A DNA stretch of 64,000 nucleotides, from assembly GCA_019188255.1 (NCBI GenBank), contig JAETXT010000002.1, forward strand, positions 682,001-746,000, in the 5' to 3' direction. Positions 44,385 to 56,441 of the stretch are shown here, piece by piece. Positions within the stretch are counted from its first letter, which is position 1; every line of letters begins with the position of its first letter. This stretch comes from Verticillium longisporum. Its lineage: Eukaryota > Ascomycota > Sordariomycetes > Glomerellales > Plectosphaerellaceae. A program made the translations under genes and the position numbers. The notes under the pieces are model-generated. The model was not told the DNA's origin and ran no database searches. It worked only from the letters and a program-made list of their open reading frames with translations.

Positions 44385-44562
44385 CTCCTCTCCCTCTCCC
44401 TCTCCCTCTTCTTCTTATTCTTCTTCTTCTTCTTCTTCTTCTTCTTCTTCTTCTTCTTCTTCTTGTTCTTGTTCTTGTTCTTGTTCTTGTTCTTGTTCTT
44501 GTTCTTGTTCTTGTTCTTGATCTTGTTCTTGTTCTTGTTCTTGTTCTTGTTCTTGTTCTTCT
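44385..44562. repeat. Compound pyrimidine microsatellite
   Basis: Three blocks in order: a (TCTCCC)n stretch to about 44406, a (TTC)n run of about 17-18 units to about 44463, then (TTGTTC)n of about 16 units with one T-to-A interruption near 44520. The hexamer clearly grew from the triplet by a point change followed by expansion. The long Phe-Leu or Lys-Asn ORFs across it are artefacts. Confidence 0.95.
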
Positions 44563-44755
44563 CTAAGGAAGATGAATGCTCAGAGGCGCGCAGAGAAGCG
44601 CGCCCAGGACCGCGACGCCGCCCGCGCCCTGCTCGCCCGGCCCCCTCGCCCCCGGCTCCCCCAGATCGCCTCTTCCTCCACTCGCCGCGCTTTGCGACCT
44701 CTCTTCGCCGAGGGTCCCACCGGCACCGGCACCAGCGGCAGCAGAAGCGGTCGCA

Positions 44756-44786
<31 letters not shown>

Positions 44787-45227
44787 AAGCAGTACGAGCA
44801 GCAGCAGCAGCAGTAGCAGAAGCAGAAGCAGTACCAGCTCCTGCGCCGCCTGCGCCAGCCCACGCCCCTGCGCCCGAGCCCGCCCCTGAGCCCGCCCCAG
44901 CGCCCTAGTAAGTATCCAAAAAGTCATTTCATTTCATTTTATCTTCTTTATTATGCCTTGAAGTCAGCTGATCAGATGAAATAGCGAAGGACCCTGGTGG
45001 AATGTTGTCGAAAGAGCATAGGATGCCTTCGACGAGATCCTCGATGCCCGGCCAGGGCGGTAAGTCATCCCTTACGGTTTGCGTATAGATGATATATGCT
45101 CACGAGGATTGAAAATAGCCGCCGGCTCGCGGAGGCCTTTTGGGCCATTATCGAGATGGCGCTCACTAACATGGGCATCAGCCGTTGCCAGCAATAATGA
45201 CCTGACTTGTCACATTAAATTGTTAGT

Positions 45228-45246
45228 TAGGTACCTAGGTAGATAG
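45228..45246. repeat. TAGGTACCTAGGTA palindrome
   Basis: Third clear copy of the motif found at 5423 and 6526. Intergenic, about 590 bp upstream of the Sec3 start. Confidence 0.7.
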
Positions 45247-45836
45247 GCGATTGCCATTTTCGACGTCGAATGTCAGGAAGCTGCAGGAGGGAGAGGGCAT
45301 GGGATTGACACTACATTGGTTGGGCATCTGTGAAAAGGCAAGACAGCGAGTTGCAGTGAAAATCAGGCGGAAGATTTGAAACTTTCATGTTGCGTAAGGT
45401 AGATAACATGCTCTGACATGTCGATGCGAGGACTTGTCAATCGATGGTGAAGATGGTAGAGTCAAGATACAAGTCTCGAGCTCCTCGCATGGCGATGCGC
45501 ATTGATATTGAATGGATGATGAATGCTACAAAAATAAGCACCACAGCATCATCATTGGATGATTGCACACTTCTTCTCTCCCAGAATGGTGTTGAACACC
45601 GAGAGTCATTGGCCTGGCAGTCATGATAGTGCTTGTCGCAGGGTGTTAAGGGGGTTTGGCTGCTGACTAAGGGACATGCACTTTGTCTGCGACGCGATAC
45701 GTCAACCCAATGCACCAACACCAAAAGCTCCAGCTCGTTCCAGAGCCAAAGAGGCCGACACGTCCATCGTCCCGGACCTCGAACCCCGACTCGAACATAC
45801 CCATCGCCCCAATCGTCAACGTCGTGAACCGTAACC

Positions 45837-48800
45837 ATGGACGCCAGGGCGAAGCGGTTCGAGGACGAGAAACGGCGCATCATTGAGAGCTGTTTCAGTA
45901 AGAAGGATGTCGACGGCTCCCGTACGTTCTCGTTTCTACCATCACCGCGGCCATTGTCGTCCAGCTAACGCCCGCAGTTCTCGAAACCTACATAACCCAC
46001 GTGCGAATCACCGAATACTCATCCTACCCGACCTCACCGCCCCCTCCTCAAGCACGCGGGCAAAATGCAGAGAAACCACGAGTCATCATTGTCGCGGTGC
46101 GCAAGTCTGGCCGCGTACGGATGCACAAGTCGAAGGAGAACACGAATGGCACTTTTTCGATCGGCAAGACCTGGAACCTCGACGACCTGACCACCGTGGA
46201 ATCCTTTACCGGCCCGACGGCAACTGCGCAGAACCGAGAATGGGCAGGCGATACTGGGTTCACCGTGACTATCGGCAAGCCCTACTTCTGGAACGCCCAA
46301 TCCGACAAGGAGAAGAAGTTCTTCATAGCAAGCTTGATCAAGATCTTCGGGAAGTATACAGGAGGAAGGACGCCCGAGTTGACGGGCTTTGATCAGCGAG
46401 AACTGGATCAGGTTCTGGGTGGCGGCAGACGACCGCCGCCACCGCAGCAACATCAAGGACAGCCACCGTCGCGCCCTACTACTTCAGACCAGCAACAAGG
46501 CCTTGGGCGACCCCCGCCTCTTCAGAATCCAGGGCAACCACCGTCGCGTCCCACAACTTCCGATCAGCAGCAGGGCTCGAGCCGCCCGCCGATGCCAGAA
46601 GGTGTGTCCAGCAATGTTAGCGGATTCTCAGCCTCCTCTTCAACAATATCCACGAATGCTGCCGCTGCATCGAACTACTCCCTTCAGCAGACCGCTGTGC
46701 CGCCTCCCGCCCGTCGATCGCCTTATTTGCAGAACGGCACGAATTCGCCGAGTGGTAGCGTCAACTCGTCGATATCGCAAAACCAACCAGCCTTCAACCG
46801 ACTTGCCAGTGCCAACAAAAGCCAAGAGTCTGTCGCTGCGTCCTTTGCGACGAGGAGCGATGATGCTTCTAGCCTGCCGCCAAGATCCAGAAATGGCCAG
46901 CCAGGGCCAGGGGCTTTCGGAAGATACGGTGATACTGCAGAACAAGTGCCAACAATACAACCGCAAACACAAGACGAAAGACCACCCGAACGAAAGCGCC
47001 CACCGATGGATCCTTTGCGGCCCCAGGGTATTGCTGACAAGGATTTGGTACCCGCGCCATTGATGAGCCCAAGCATGCGACGCGATCCCGTTGCCCCTCC
47101 TCCTAGAAGCGTTGATAGGATGTCGCCCAGGAAGCCTTCAATATCGCAAAGGTCAGAATCAAACTCATACAAAGAACGGCCAGTCACACCCGGATCATTC
47201 AAGGACCGACCTGTCACACCAGCAGCTTCAGAAGCTGCACCCCCGCCGTCCAACGACGGCCCAGGAGATCTGAAGCCTCCTCGCAACGGCTCTGTATCAA
47301 CGGTCTCCAGTGCTGCTCCTATGGCAGTTTCGGAGCCCCCGCCGGATCCATCTCCAGTGGACAATGCAGTCGATGACGAGGAGTCCCGCCCAGGCCTTGG
47401 CCCCATGATCAAATCGAAGAAGTCCAAGGGCGAAATTGCAGGCGCGTTTTGGAAAGCTGCCAGTGCAGCCAACGCCTTCAAGCCGCGACCGGGTGGTGCA
47501 GGAGAAGGTTTGCGTCTCGCTGCTACCATACCACGAGAGGCCGGGTCCACCGGAATTACAGGCGTCTTTCAGCCGCCTCCTCGACCAAAATCCTCCGATG
47601 CCGACATGGCGCAGGTAGCCGAGCCCCCTCCAGCCGCTGAAGTAGTACCTCCGTTGCCAGAGGTCAAGATCACTGTGCCCAACTCGAGTCGCCCTGCAAG
47701 CCTGCAGCCCTCAATCAAGGAGGTCAAGCCGGCTGAAATTGAGGCTGCGAAGACCGACGATGCTATGCGCAAGGATGACCCTCGAAAATTTGTCGTTGCT
47801 GGGAACGATGCCAGGTATCTGGCGACACTGGGTGTCGACCCATCGATAATGAACAACAAAAGCAGTGAATTTACGAAGTGGCTCGACTTTTTCGGCTGGG
47901 TTCCGGGTCAGCAAATGCGTTCACGACACATGGATGAATTGAGAATTGACGTCGATCGTGAGCTCAACAAGGCTCAAGCCGGTGGATGGCTGGCACGTTT
48001 TAAGGAGGACGATGACCGAGTCGATGGTATCAAGCGCGGTATCGACACCGCCATTGCCGAGTGCGAAGAGCTTGACAATCTTTTGACACTCTACAGTGTT
48101 GAGCTATCAGTAAGTTGACAACTGAAAGCGACCCTTATAACATGCTGCATGACTAACCCGAGCAGACGTTGTCGGATGATATCGCATACATTGAGGCACA
48201 GGGGCAAGGTCTGCAGGTTCAGACTGCCAACCAGAAGACCTTGAGGAAAGAGCTAGAGTCGTTGCTGGAAACCACGGCCATCACATCAAACGATCTCGGC
48301 GCGCTCCGAGGAGCACCTCTTGAGAACCTCAGCGGCCTCGAGGACATTGAGCGCGCTCTCGTCACGCTCTACAAAGCCATGATGAAGATTGACCCGACAT
48401 TAGGCGGTGACCAATCAAGAAAAAGCAATGACGGTGGCATCGATAATGATCAGTCACTTGGTCTCGACAACAGCGACTACGGCAAAATGCGCATCGTCCA
48501 GGAGAAGAAGCAGATGTACATGCAAGAGAGCTCTCTATTCATGCGACGCCTTGTCGAATACATGGCGCGGCAATTCCAAGAGGCAACGAGCGAGACGAGC
48601 CGCCAGCTTGGAGAAGCACTGTCACGAAAGGTCGACTCGCACCACCACGATGCCGGTAGAGACCTCCTTTGGAAGTACAGTCCCCTGATCCTGTATGCCA
48701 GGGACGTCGATCTTAAGAATTGGGATCGTCTGCTGCAGCTGTATCAGGACTTGAACCACCCCGTCTACAAACGCGAGTTCCAGCAAATCATGACGGCATG

Positions 48801-50278
48801 GAAGAAGAACGCCCGCAAAATGTCGTCCGACGAGACTTCTGAATTACTGTTCACGTCACATGCCGAAAAGAAGGAAGAAGGCATTGCCACGACTGCAAGG
48901 AAACTAACGGTCAAGCGTAGTCAGACTTTGGCCAAATCCCTTCGCAGCCCTCTCGACGGCAGCAGATCAAATCTCAAGTCAAGCGAAGGCCAAAGTCTGC
49001 CTTACGAGACATTCGGCTCCGTCCTAGACGATATTTTGCCCCTGGTCGAGATGGAACAGAATTTCATCGTGGATTTCTTTCACGCAACGACTCTGGACCA
49101 GTCAGACTTCCCAGACGCTGTTGCCGCTTTCAGGCCGAGGGACCGGCAGGGTGGTGACTTGAGGAGGCATCGCCTCATGGAGCCTGATCGAGATCTCGCC
49201 CGCAGAGTTACCAAGGCTATGGAGGTCATCTTCGTGTTCATGGAGAATGAACTGTCAGGACTTGTCCAATGGGTCCTGACGGTAGACAACCTGTTTGTTC
49301 CCCTATTCTTTTCGCTTCTCTGCAAACATCGGCTAATCATTTCATAGCCAAGGCGTCGGCGTGCTCGCTGCTATGGAGCGTAAAATGGCTGAAATTTCTC
49401 AGACCAACCAGGACTTCCTTAACACGCTCCTCCAAAAGCTACATAGCACACTCGAAGGCCGGTTCAAGAAGTTTGTCGATGAGCAGATTCGCGCAATCGA
49501 AGAAACCAAAGTCAAGATCAATAAGCGAAAGGGCGTCATCTCGTTCATCCGCATCTTTCCCAATTTCTCCACCGCCGTGGAGAACATTCTCAACGGAGTT
49601 GACAAGAACCTCAACATTCGCGGCACTGTCGACCGCGAGTATGATCGCATACTCAAATCCATGTTCGACTCGCTCAAGATCATCGCCAGAGAGAACCCCG
49701 CCGTTGCCGTCAACACGGGCGCCTCGGCGGATTCGGAGGACAAGGAAGCACTCAACTTCCACATCCTGCTCATTGAAAACGCAAACCACTTCCTCGAGGA
49801 GGTGGATGCGCGCGGGCTGGAGGTCCTCGAGGAGTGGCGTGCAAACGCCACGGCTGAGCTCGATGAACATATGCAGCTCTACATTGGTGCCGTCATGCGC
49901 CGGCCCCTCGGCAAGCTGCTCGAATACCTCGAGAACATTGAGGCACAGCTCGCTTCCGGCAAGCCGGGCACCAGCATTGCTGCCCAGCCCTCCAACTCCA
50001 GGGGCGTCTTCAACAAGGTCGTTGGCAACTACGACGCGAAGGAGGTCCGCAAGGGCATCGAGACGCTGCGAAAGCGCGTCGAGAAACACTTTGGAGACGC
50101 CGACGACCCAGCTCTCAGCCGGAACCTCGTCACCAAGGTGCTCAAGGAGTGCGAAAAGTTTTACGGGGACGTGGAGCTGCGCATCAGTCGCGTGACGGCT
50201 GATGTCTACAACGGGGACACGTTGTTCGAGTGGCCCAGGGCGGAGGTGAAGAGCGGCTTTTCCGGGCTTGGTAAATAG
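45837..50278 (+). CDS. SEC3: Exocyst complex subunit Sec3
   Basis: Exocyst subunit that marks the plasma membrane for tethering of secretory vesicles at hyphal tips. Exons 45837-45921, 45978-48109, 48166-49292 and 49348-50278 give 1424 residues. Splices join SLLETYITHV, VELSTLSDDIAY and VDNLQGVGVLAAME in frame; the third intron uses a GTTTGT donor, chosen because it alone gives the family sequence. The N-terminal PH-like PIP2/Rho-binding domain spans about 30-140 (RVIIVAVRKSGRVRMHKSK, WNLDDLTTVESF, KKFFIASLIKIF). A long Pro/Ser/Gln-rich disordered linker with two near-identical RPTTSDQQQG repeats follows (about 160-600), then the coiled-coil and helical-bundle Sec3 C-terminal region. The start has a good context (ACCATGG). 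It is intact, although long and rich in short homopolymers. Confidence 0.95.
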
Positions 50279-50860
50279 CCTTGTTATGCTTGTTATCTCT
50301 GGGGGAAGGCTCGTGGTAATGGCGTCATTGTGTATTCTCATCATGAAGGGAGCGAGCCGTCTACAATGCTACATGCGATTATCCGTCAAAACGGTTCCCT
50401 AGTGCTGCTTGACCGCGTGACTATTGTATCCCAGAGTTCTACTTGGCTTGCCTGTTTCATGCTCGTGTCTGGCTGGCCAAAGCACTCTGGCTGGGTGATG
50501 GAAAATGGGTGTTTCAATTTTCATTTTGGAAAGGTTATGATAATCGCAAAAGACAAGTCCATCACGAATTCGCATCATATCTCAGTCACGGCACGAAAGG
50601 ACAATAGAAGTTGAAACCAGAGCAGGGGTGGAAACCCCTGCCACAAAGACGCATTATGATTAAAAAACGACAAATAGGTATCATCGATCGGAATAGAAGT
50701 GCGTTGCTCCATGCCAGTCATGCAAATCCCTTCTCCCCCACCTTCTCTTTTTTTTCGGTGAGGGCAAGGGATCCAAATCATCATCTTCATGCAGGGGGTG
50801 TTTTCATGAAGCAAGGGGCCGTTAGAAAGAGAATTCGTTCAAACGTTCAACAGGGTTGCA
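50279..50860. other. Non-coding between convergent genes
   Basis: The 3' flanks of Sec3 (plus) and of the coiled-coil gene (minus). A/T-richer than the genes, with no ORF of substance. Confidence 0.5.
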
Positions 50861-53800
50861 TCACGCCGTGGTGGCGGCCTCGCCCTCCTCGACGGGCTTC
50901 TCCTCGACGGACACGGACGACTTGGCGTCGCCATTGGTCTTCTTGTCGCTGGCCTCGGCGGCGGCGGCCTTGGCGCTGGCGAGGGCCTCTTCGAGCTTCT
51001 TCTCGCCGGCGGCGAACTTGTCGAGGGCGGCCTTGGTCTCCTTCTCCGCGGCGGCGAGGGCGGCCTTGGACTCGTCAAGCTGGGTCTTGAGGTCGGCCTC
51101 GGCCTTCTTGGCCTTCTCAGCAGAGGTGGTGAGGTCGGCCGTCTTGGACTCGAGGTCCTTCTTCTCGGATTCGGCGGCGGTCAGACTGGCCTTGGCCTCG
51201 TCGAGCTGGGACTGGAGCTTGGACTGGGATTCCTTGAGCTCGGCCTCGGCCTTCTTAGCCTTTTCGGCTTCGGAGGAGAGGTCGGCAGCCTTGGACTCGA
51301 GAGTCTTCTTGTCGTCTTGGGCAGCAGTCAGGGAGGACTTGGCAACGTCGAGCTGAGCCTTGAGATCAGATTCAGCCTTCTTGGCCTTCTCCGTCTCGGC
51401 GGCAGCCTCGGAGGCCTTGGTCTCGAGGTCCTTCTTCTCCTGTTGACGATTAGCATGGGACCGAAAGCTCGCGTGTGGATTAGGGGCTCTTACCTTCTGG
51501 AGAGACTCGACCTCGCCAGCAGCCTTCGTCGCCTTACCCTCGGCAGCCTCGGCCTGCTCCTTGAGCGCAGACAGCTTGCTCTCATCCTCCTTGCGAAGCT
51601 TCAGCAGGGAGGCGTGCTCCTCTTGCAGGTCCTTGGCCTTGACGCCAGCAGCCTCCTGCTCCTTCTGCAGGGCCTGAACCTTGGTCTCGAGCTCAGCGGT
51701 GGCCTTTGTCTGGTCCTCAGTCGCAGACTTGAGCTTGGTCTCAAGCTCGGAAATAGCCTTGGTGGCCTTCTCCTTCTCCTCATCAGACGCCTTTAGCTTG
51801 GCCTCGAGCTCAGCAGCGGCCTTCTCCTGCTCTTCCGCCAGCTGCTTCTTCGCAGCCTCGGCGTCGGCAGTAGCCTTGTCTGAGCTGGCCTTGGCGGCCT
51901 TCTCAGCCTCGTCGCGAACCTTTTTCAGTTCAGCCTCGTGGGCCTCCTTGAGCTTCTTGGTCTCGCCCTCGACGCTGGCACCGGCCTTGGTGGCCTCGTC
52001 GCGCGCCTTCTGCAGCTCCGACTCGTGCTTGGCCTCGGCGGCCTTGCTCTGATCCTGGGTAGAGGCGAGATCCTTCTTGGCAGCCTCCAGATCCTTGGTG
52101 AGGGTGTTCTGGGACGCCTCGGACTTCTCGGCCTTCTCCTGCCAGGTGGCGGCGTCCTTCTTGGCGGCCTCGAGCTCGGAAGTAGAATCCTTCTTCAGAG
52201 CCTCGTTGGTCTTCTCAAGCTCGGCAAACTTGGCCTGGAGGTCGGCCAGGTCCTTCTTGGCCTGGGTAGACTCGCCAGCCGAGTCGGCCTGAGCCTTGTC
52301 GTGGGCGGCCTGCAGGGTCGTGTACTTCTCGTCAGACTCGGCCAGGCTCTTCTTGGCGGCAGCGAGTTCGCTGTCGGCAGAGGCCTTATCCTTGGACTGG
52401 GAGGCCTCGAGAGCGACGAGCTTCTCCTGTGTGGCGGCAAGCTCCTTCTTCGCGGACGCGAGCTCCTCCTCCGCAGCCGACTTCTCCTTAGTCTGAGACT
52501 CTTGCAAGTCGGTGAGCTTCTTCTGGGTGTCAACGAGCTCCTTCTTGGTGGCGGCGAGCTGCTCCTCAGAGGCAGACTTTTCTTTGGACTGCGAGGCCTC
52601 GAGAGCAGCAAGCTTCTCTTGCGTCTCGGCAAGCTCCTTCTTGGTGGCAGCAACGGCAGCCTCGGAGTCGGCAGAGGCCTTGCCCTGGGACTCCTGGAGA
52701 GCAGCCAGCTTCTGCTGGGTGTCGGCAAGGTCCTTCTTGGTAACGGCGAGTTCCTCGGCGGAAGCAGCCTTGTCCTTGGTCTGAGCCTCTTGCAGGGCGG
52801 CGAGCTTCTCTTGCGTCTCGGCCAACTCCTTCTTGGTGGCCGCTACAAGGGCCTCTGAGTCGGCCGTGGCCTTGGTCTGTGATGCCTCGAGGGCAGCGAG
52901 CTTCTCCTTGGTTTCGGCGAGCTCCTTCTTCGTGGCCGTGACCTCGGCCTCGGAATCGGCAGAGGCCTTGCCCTGGGACTCCTGCAGAGCATTGAGCTTG
53001 GCCTGAATCTCGGCAACCTCCTTCTTGGCGGCGGCGAGGTCAGCCTCGGAGCTGAACTTGAGCGTCTCGTGGCCCTTTTGCAGGGCGCTCAGCTTGTCGT
53101 TGGCATCGATGAGGTCCTTCTTGGCAGCAGACAGCTGCGTCTCCGACTCGGTCTTGTGGGTGTCATGGGTCTTTTGCAGGGTGCTGAACTTGCCCTCGGC
53201 CGCCGACAGGTCCTGCTTGGACGTGGCGAGCTGGGCGTCCGTGTCGGTCTTGAGCTTGTCAAGAACCTGCTGCAGGGCCTTGTAGGCCTCGTCCCTCTCG
53301 CCGAGCGTCTTGGACGAGGTGGCGCCCTCGGCCTCGAGCTTGCTGAGGGTCTCCTTCAGGGCGCCCTGGCTCGTCTCGGCGTCGGCGAGACGGGTCTGGA
53401 GCGAGGTGATCTCGTCACGGAGCGAGGCCTCGAGGGTGTCGCGCTCCTCCTTGGCCGAGGCGGGCTGCTTGTTCAGGCTGGCGACGTCGTCGGCGAGCGT
53501 CTTCTTGTCGAGGTGCAGCTTGTCGAGCTCCTCCTGGAGGCGGGTCAGCTGCTTGGTGGCGGCCTCGAGCTCGGAAGCGTGGGCGGCGGAGCCCTCGGCG
53601 GCCTTGGAGTTGGTGGCCTCGAGCTCCGACTGCAGCTTCGCGATGCGGGTCTGGGTCTCCTGCTCGGTCGAGGTCGACTTGTCGGAGAGCTCCTTGATTT
53701 TGAGACGCAGGTCCTCGGCCTCGCTGGAGAGGGTTGTGTACTCCTTCTCCTTCTTGGACAGGTCCTTCTCGAGCGCTGTGATGGTGGACTCGCGGTCGGC

Positions 53801-53881
53801 GAGCTTGTCCTCGAGCTCTGCCTTGCGAGATTCGATCTGGCCCTGGCTGCCGCCGGAGATGGCGGAGACGACGTTCCCCAT
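50861..53881 (-). CDS. Long repeat-built coiled-coil protein with an N-myristoylation-type start
   Basis: Not assigned to a named family. Exons (minus) 53881-51494 and 51439-50861 give 988 residues; the 54-bp intron (GTAAGA...AACAG) is a multiple of three and stays open, so retention would add 18 residues. Start 53881 gives MGNVVSAISGGS, with Gly2 and a Ser at position 6, a plausible N-myristoylation signal; an in-frame Met 17 codons upstream would mask it. Nearly the whole chain is Ala/Lys/Glu heptads. About residues 280-560 hold at least seven repeats of about 30-31 residues of the type ATKKELAETQEKLAALE plus ASQ.K. The C-terminus is Ala/Glu-rich. A membrane-anchored rod or scaffold is the natural inference. 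Such composition gives spurious matches to myosin and M proteins. Confidence 0.85.
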   Translation of the reverse strand: MGNVVSAISGGSQGQIESRKAELEDKLADRESTITALEKDLSKKEKEYTTLSSEAEDLRLKIKELSDKSTSTEQETQTRIAKLQSELEATNSKAAEGSAAHASELEAATKQLTRLQEELDKLHLDKKTLADDVASLNKQPASAKEERDTLEASLRDEITSLQTRLADAETSQGALKETLSKLEAEGATSSKTLGERDEAYKALQQVLDKLKTDTDAQLATSKQDLSAAEGKFSTLQKTHDTHKTESETQLSAAKKDLIDANDKLSALQKGHETLKFSSEADLAAAKKEVAEIQAKLNALQESQGKASADSEAEVTATKKELAETKEKLAALEASQTKATADSEALVAATKKELAETQEKLAALQEAQTKDKAASAEELAVTKKDLADTQQKLAALQESQGKASADSEAAVAATKKELAETQEKLAALEASQSKEKSASEEQLAATKKELVDTQKKLTDLQESQTKEKSAAEEELASAKKELAATQEKLVALEASQSKDKASADSELAAAKKSLAESDEKYTTLQAAHDKAQADSAGESTQAKKDLADLQAKFAELEKTNEALKKDSTSELEAAKKDAATWQEKAEKSEASQNTLTKDLEAAKKDLASTQDQSKAAEAKHESELQKARDEATKAGASVEGETKKLKEAHEAELKKVRDEAEKAAKASSDKATADAEAAKKQLAEEQEKAAAELEAKLKASDEEKEKATKAISELETKLKSATEDQTKATAELETKVQALQKEQEAAGVKAKDLQEEHASLLKLRKEDESKLSALKEQAEAAEGKATKAAGEVESLQKVRAPNPHASFRSHANRQQEKKDLETKASEAAAETEKAKKAESDLKAQLDVAKSSLTAAQDDKKTLESKAADLSSEAEKAKKAEAELKESQSKLQSQLDEAKASLTAAESEKKDLESKTADLTTSAEKAKKAEADLKTQLDESKAALAAAEKETKAALDKFAAGEKKLEEALASAKAAAAEASDKKTNGDAKSSVSVEEKPVEEGEAATTA

Positions 53882-56441
53882 CGTGTGTGCGGGGGAGGAG
53901 GAAGAGGAGGAGAGGCGGTGTGGGCAAGCCAAAGGCTAGGAGGGAGGGACAAGAGGTGGTTTGGTTTGCAAGGAGACGAAGGAATTGCCAACCAGGAATG
54001 TATGGACCACGCAGTTGCTATGAAGCTTGCGAGGGGAGGAAGGCGAGGGATTTGAGAGAGAAGAGATGCAGGAGGGAAGGGGAGGCGGCGGCGGGTCATG
54101 GAAGTTTCCCCCCCAGTGATGTTTTTTTTTCTTGCGCGTCATGGGGGCGTCCTGCTGCTGGGTGTAGCGGTTCCGCCGTTCACTCGGTGACAAAATGAGC
54201 TGTCGAAAAGACGACAGGGACCCTGAGCGTCTGCCCCACCACATCACCTGAACCGACCAGAATTATTGGCAGCTAGAGGCCTAGAGCCCCCCTCGAGGAC
54301 GGGGCGCCCAAGCCTTTTCCAACCCGCCGAACCCGCTGGAGCTGCCCAAAACGCCCTGAAGCCGCACCCCCTGGACCCCCGGTTGTCTTAGCGCTCCTAG
54401 CGTGAACGCCTAGCCGCCCATCTCGCTGCAGCTGCCAGCTGTAACCACTTAACGGCGCCGTTGGCCGCTGTTAGTCATCTTCATACACCGACGTTTGACT
54501 CGGCATCGCTTGACGTTTGGCTTCCTCTCTCACACCCTCACCTGGGACCCCCACTGCCACCACGACCACCTCCAACCCACCCCCCAACGCGAGATGAAGC
54601 ACATCTGCCGTCTATCCACCTCACCTCGGTCTACCCGAGAGCATATTTCACATGATGTGCAGAGTGAGGCTTTGAGCATACATATCGTTCATGCATCCAA
54701 TGCCTGCATCTGGCAGCACGTACGCACACAACGCAACCCACTCAACCCAGACAACGCATGCCTGCATGGCTGGCTGACGGGCTGGCGGGCTGGCAGGCTC
54801 GCCCAACCACATCGCCTCACGCCCAAGGCGGTCAGGCTCGACTTGACCTTCCTTCGTCAGGCTGCCACGACATCAGGCTGATCATCGCCGACAACGCATC
54901 ATCCAATGCCTTCCATCTCCTCATCGCCTCGATCCTGCTGCTTCGTCATCCTCCCTCCCTAGGTAGGAGTCAAGGCCTCCCTGGATCGTAGCCAGCCAAC
55001 AGCTCCGACCATCTCACCGTCGTCCGAGGTGTGATCGACACCTAGCAGCGCTTGGACACTTTTCCCCATGTCTTCACATGTTGTGTGTGTGTATGGTTAG
55101 GTCGACTGTCTCTGATCCGAAACGAACGGCACAGCATTCGTCAGGCGTCAAGCTCGAGGATCTCTCATCTTCGGATTTTGAAGCAGCCATTTTTTGACAC
55201 TCTCAATGTCCAAAATGCTTCTTGACGCATGGCATGGGACCGCCTCAGAACGAGACCTGCAAGTCAAGATTGCCGAGGATCACCGAGTCAAGAACCACAT
55301 TTTGGCTGCTGCCTCAGGAGCGGTGATCCACGAACGCTCCGTGCCGAATGTGGGGCCGGGCCCTGTTATCGGCGCCGGAGATGATCCTTCCCAATTTCGG
55401 AGGTTACGTCTTCAAAACACAGGTCTCATCCTCTCATGACCAATTTATCCACCTAGTGATGAGCTGGGAGGGACAATGCCCTGGTGGGACCAACCTGTGC
55501 TTGATTGCAGGCACCTGAGCCTGTAACCTCAAGCCCACGGCCAGGTTCACCACTCCTGCCCCAGAGGCAGAGCCATCATACCCAGGACGGTCGACAGGCA
55601 AACGACACATCTCTAGAACGATCACTTCATATAATGAATGAAGCTGAGGTCTATTCCCGGTGTCCGGAAGCCGACTTGAGAACGCACCTGATGAATAGAA
55701 GATGGGCAGCCACCTTACGTGATTTGGCCGTGTGTGAGCCGTTTGGGTGGTCAGCGTAGCATCCAAACGCTGTTAATCAATTGCGCCTAAAAACAATATG
55801 CGGAGATGGCACGTCATCGACTTTCTTTGAGCGCTGGTTCGCCTGGCGGGGCGGGATCCTCCCTTCGGAGCGTGGTCTCCGAACATGAATCGGACACGGG
55901 AACCAACATCATGGTCATTTGTCACCGCAAGTATCAACGCCAAGACAAGATGATCGATCGACCTCTCAGACTCAGCTCCCAACATCTCACTCGTTACGCC
56001 TTCAGCCTACTCTGCTCATTGAATGAGTTTCATTATCTCATCCTTCATCCTTGATGGGGTTTACGTTGACGCATCGTGCTGCGACTGACCACAAAAAAGA
56101 GAGATCTGCAGGGCGCCATGTCTGACATATCCCTTGGGGAGCCGCCATGGCCAGGAATGTTTCATCCGCACTATATTTCTGCAGAGGCTCGCATCCTTTT
56201 GATATATTGAAAGGGTTTCCTGAGGGATATAGAGCAAGTTCTTTTCGGCTTACGTCCATCGCGGACGTCTCGCGATTTTAACCTGAAATCCTTCGAGAGA
56301 GATAGGCATTCGGTCATGTTATAAGTCCTACGAGTTGGATGGGTTGACGGCGGGAATGACCGAGGCCCACGATACAATCGAGAGAAGGAAGATTCGTATC
56401 TCAGCATGCACAAGACATAACGCTTCCCATAGTCTTCGACC
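53882..56441. other. Intergenic, 2.6 kb, nothing recognised
   Basis: Upstream of both flanking genes (coiled-coil gene minus, tannase plus). The parts near 53,900-54,120 are purine-rich and probably 5' leader of the coiled-coil gene. No small ORF here has protein-like composition, and no repeat or RNA gene was seen. Confidence 0.5.

Larger units (their letters stand above)
43740..45836. other. Gene-free interval with simple repeats
   Basis: No supportable gene. It contains a tRNA-like A/B-box sequence near 43862-43947, a compound microsatellite at 44385-44562, a Gly/Pro/Ala/Arg-type GC-rich stretch at 44580-44910 whose ORFs are simple-sequence artefacts, and a TAGGTACCTAGGTA palindrome at 45228-45246. 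The last part is upstream of Sec3. Confidence 0.5.

Noticed and set aside
44310..44908. Poly-Phe/Leu, Lys/Asn and Pro/Ala/Arg ORFs
   Set aside because: They are translations of the compound microsatellite and the adjacent GC-rich simple sequence in several frames.
51938..54055. Long plus-strand Leu/Gly/Val-rich ORFs opposite the coiled-coil gene
   Set aside because: Ala/Lys/Glu repeats read backwards give Leu/Gly/Ser-rich open frames. There is no independent support.
55194..55439. 81-codon ORF as a small secreted or effector protein
   Set aside because: No signal peptide, no cysteine pattern, and no splice support in the surrounding intergenic DNA.
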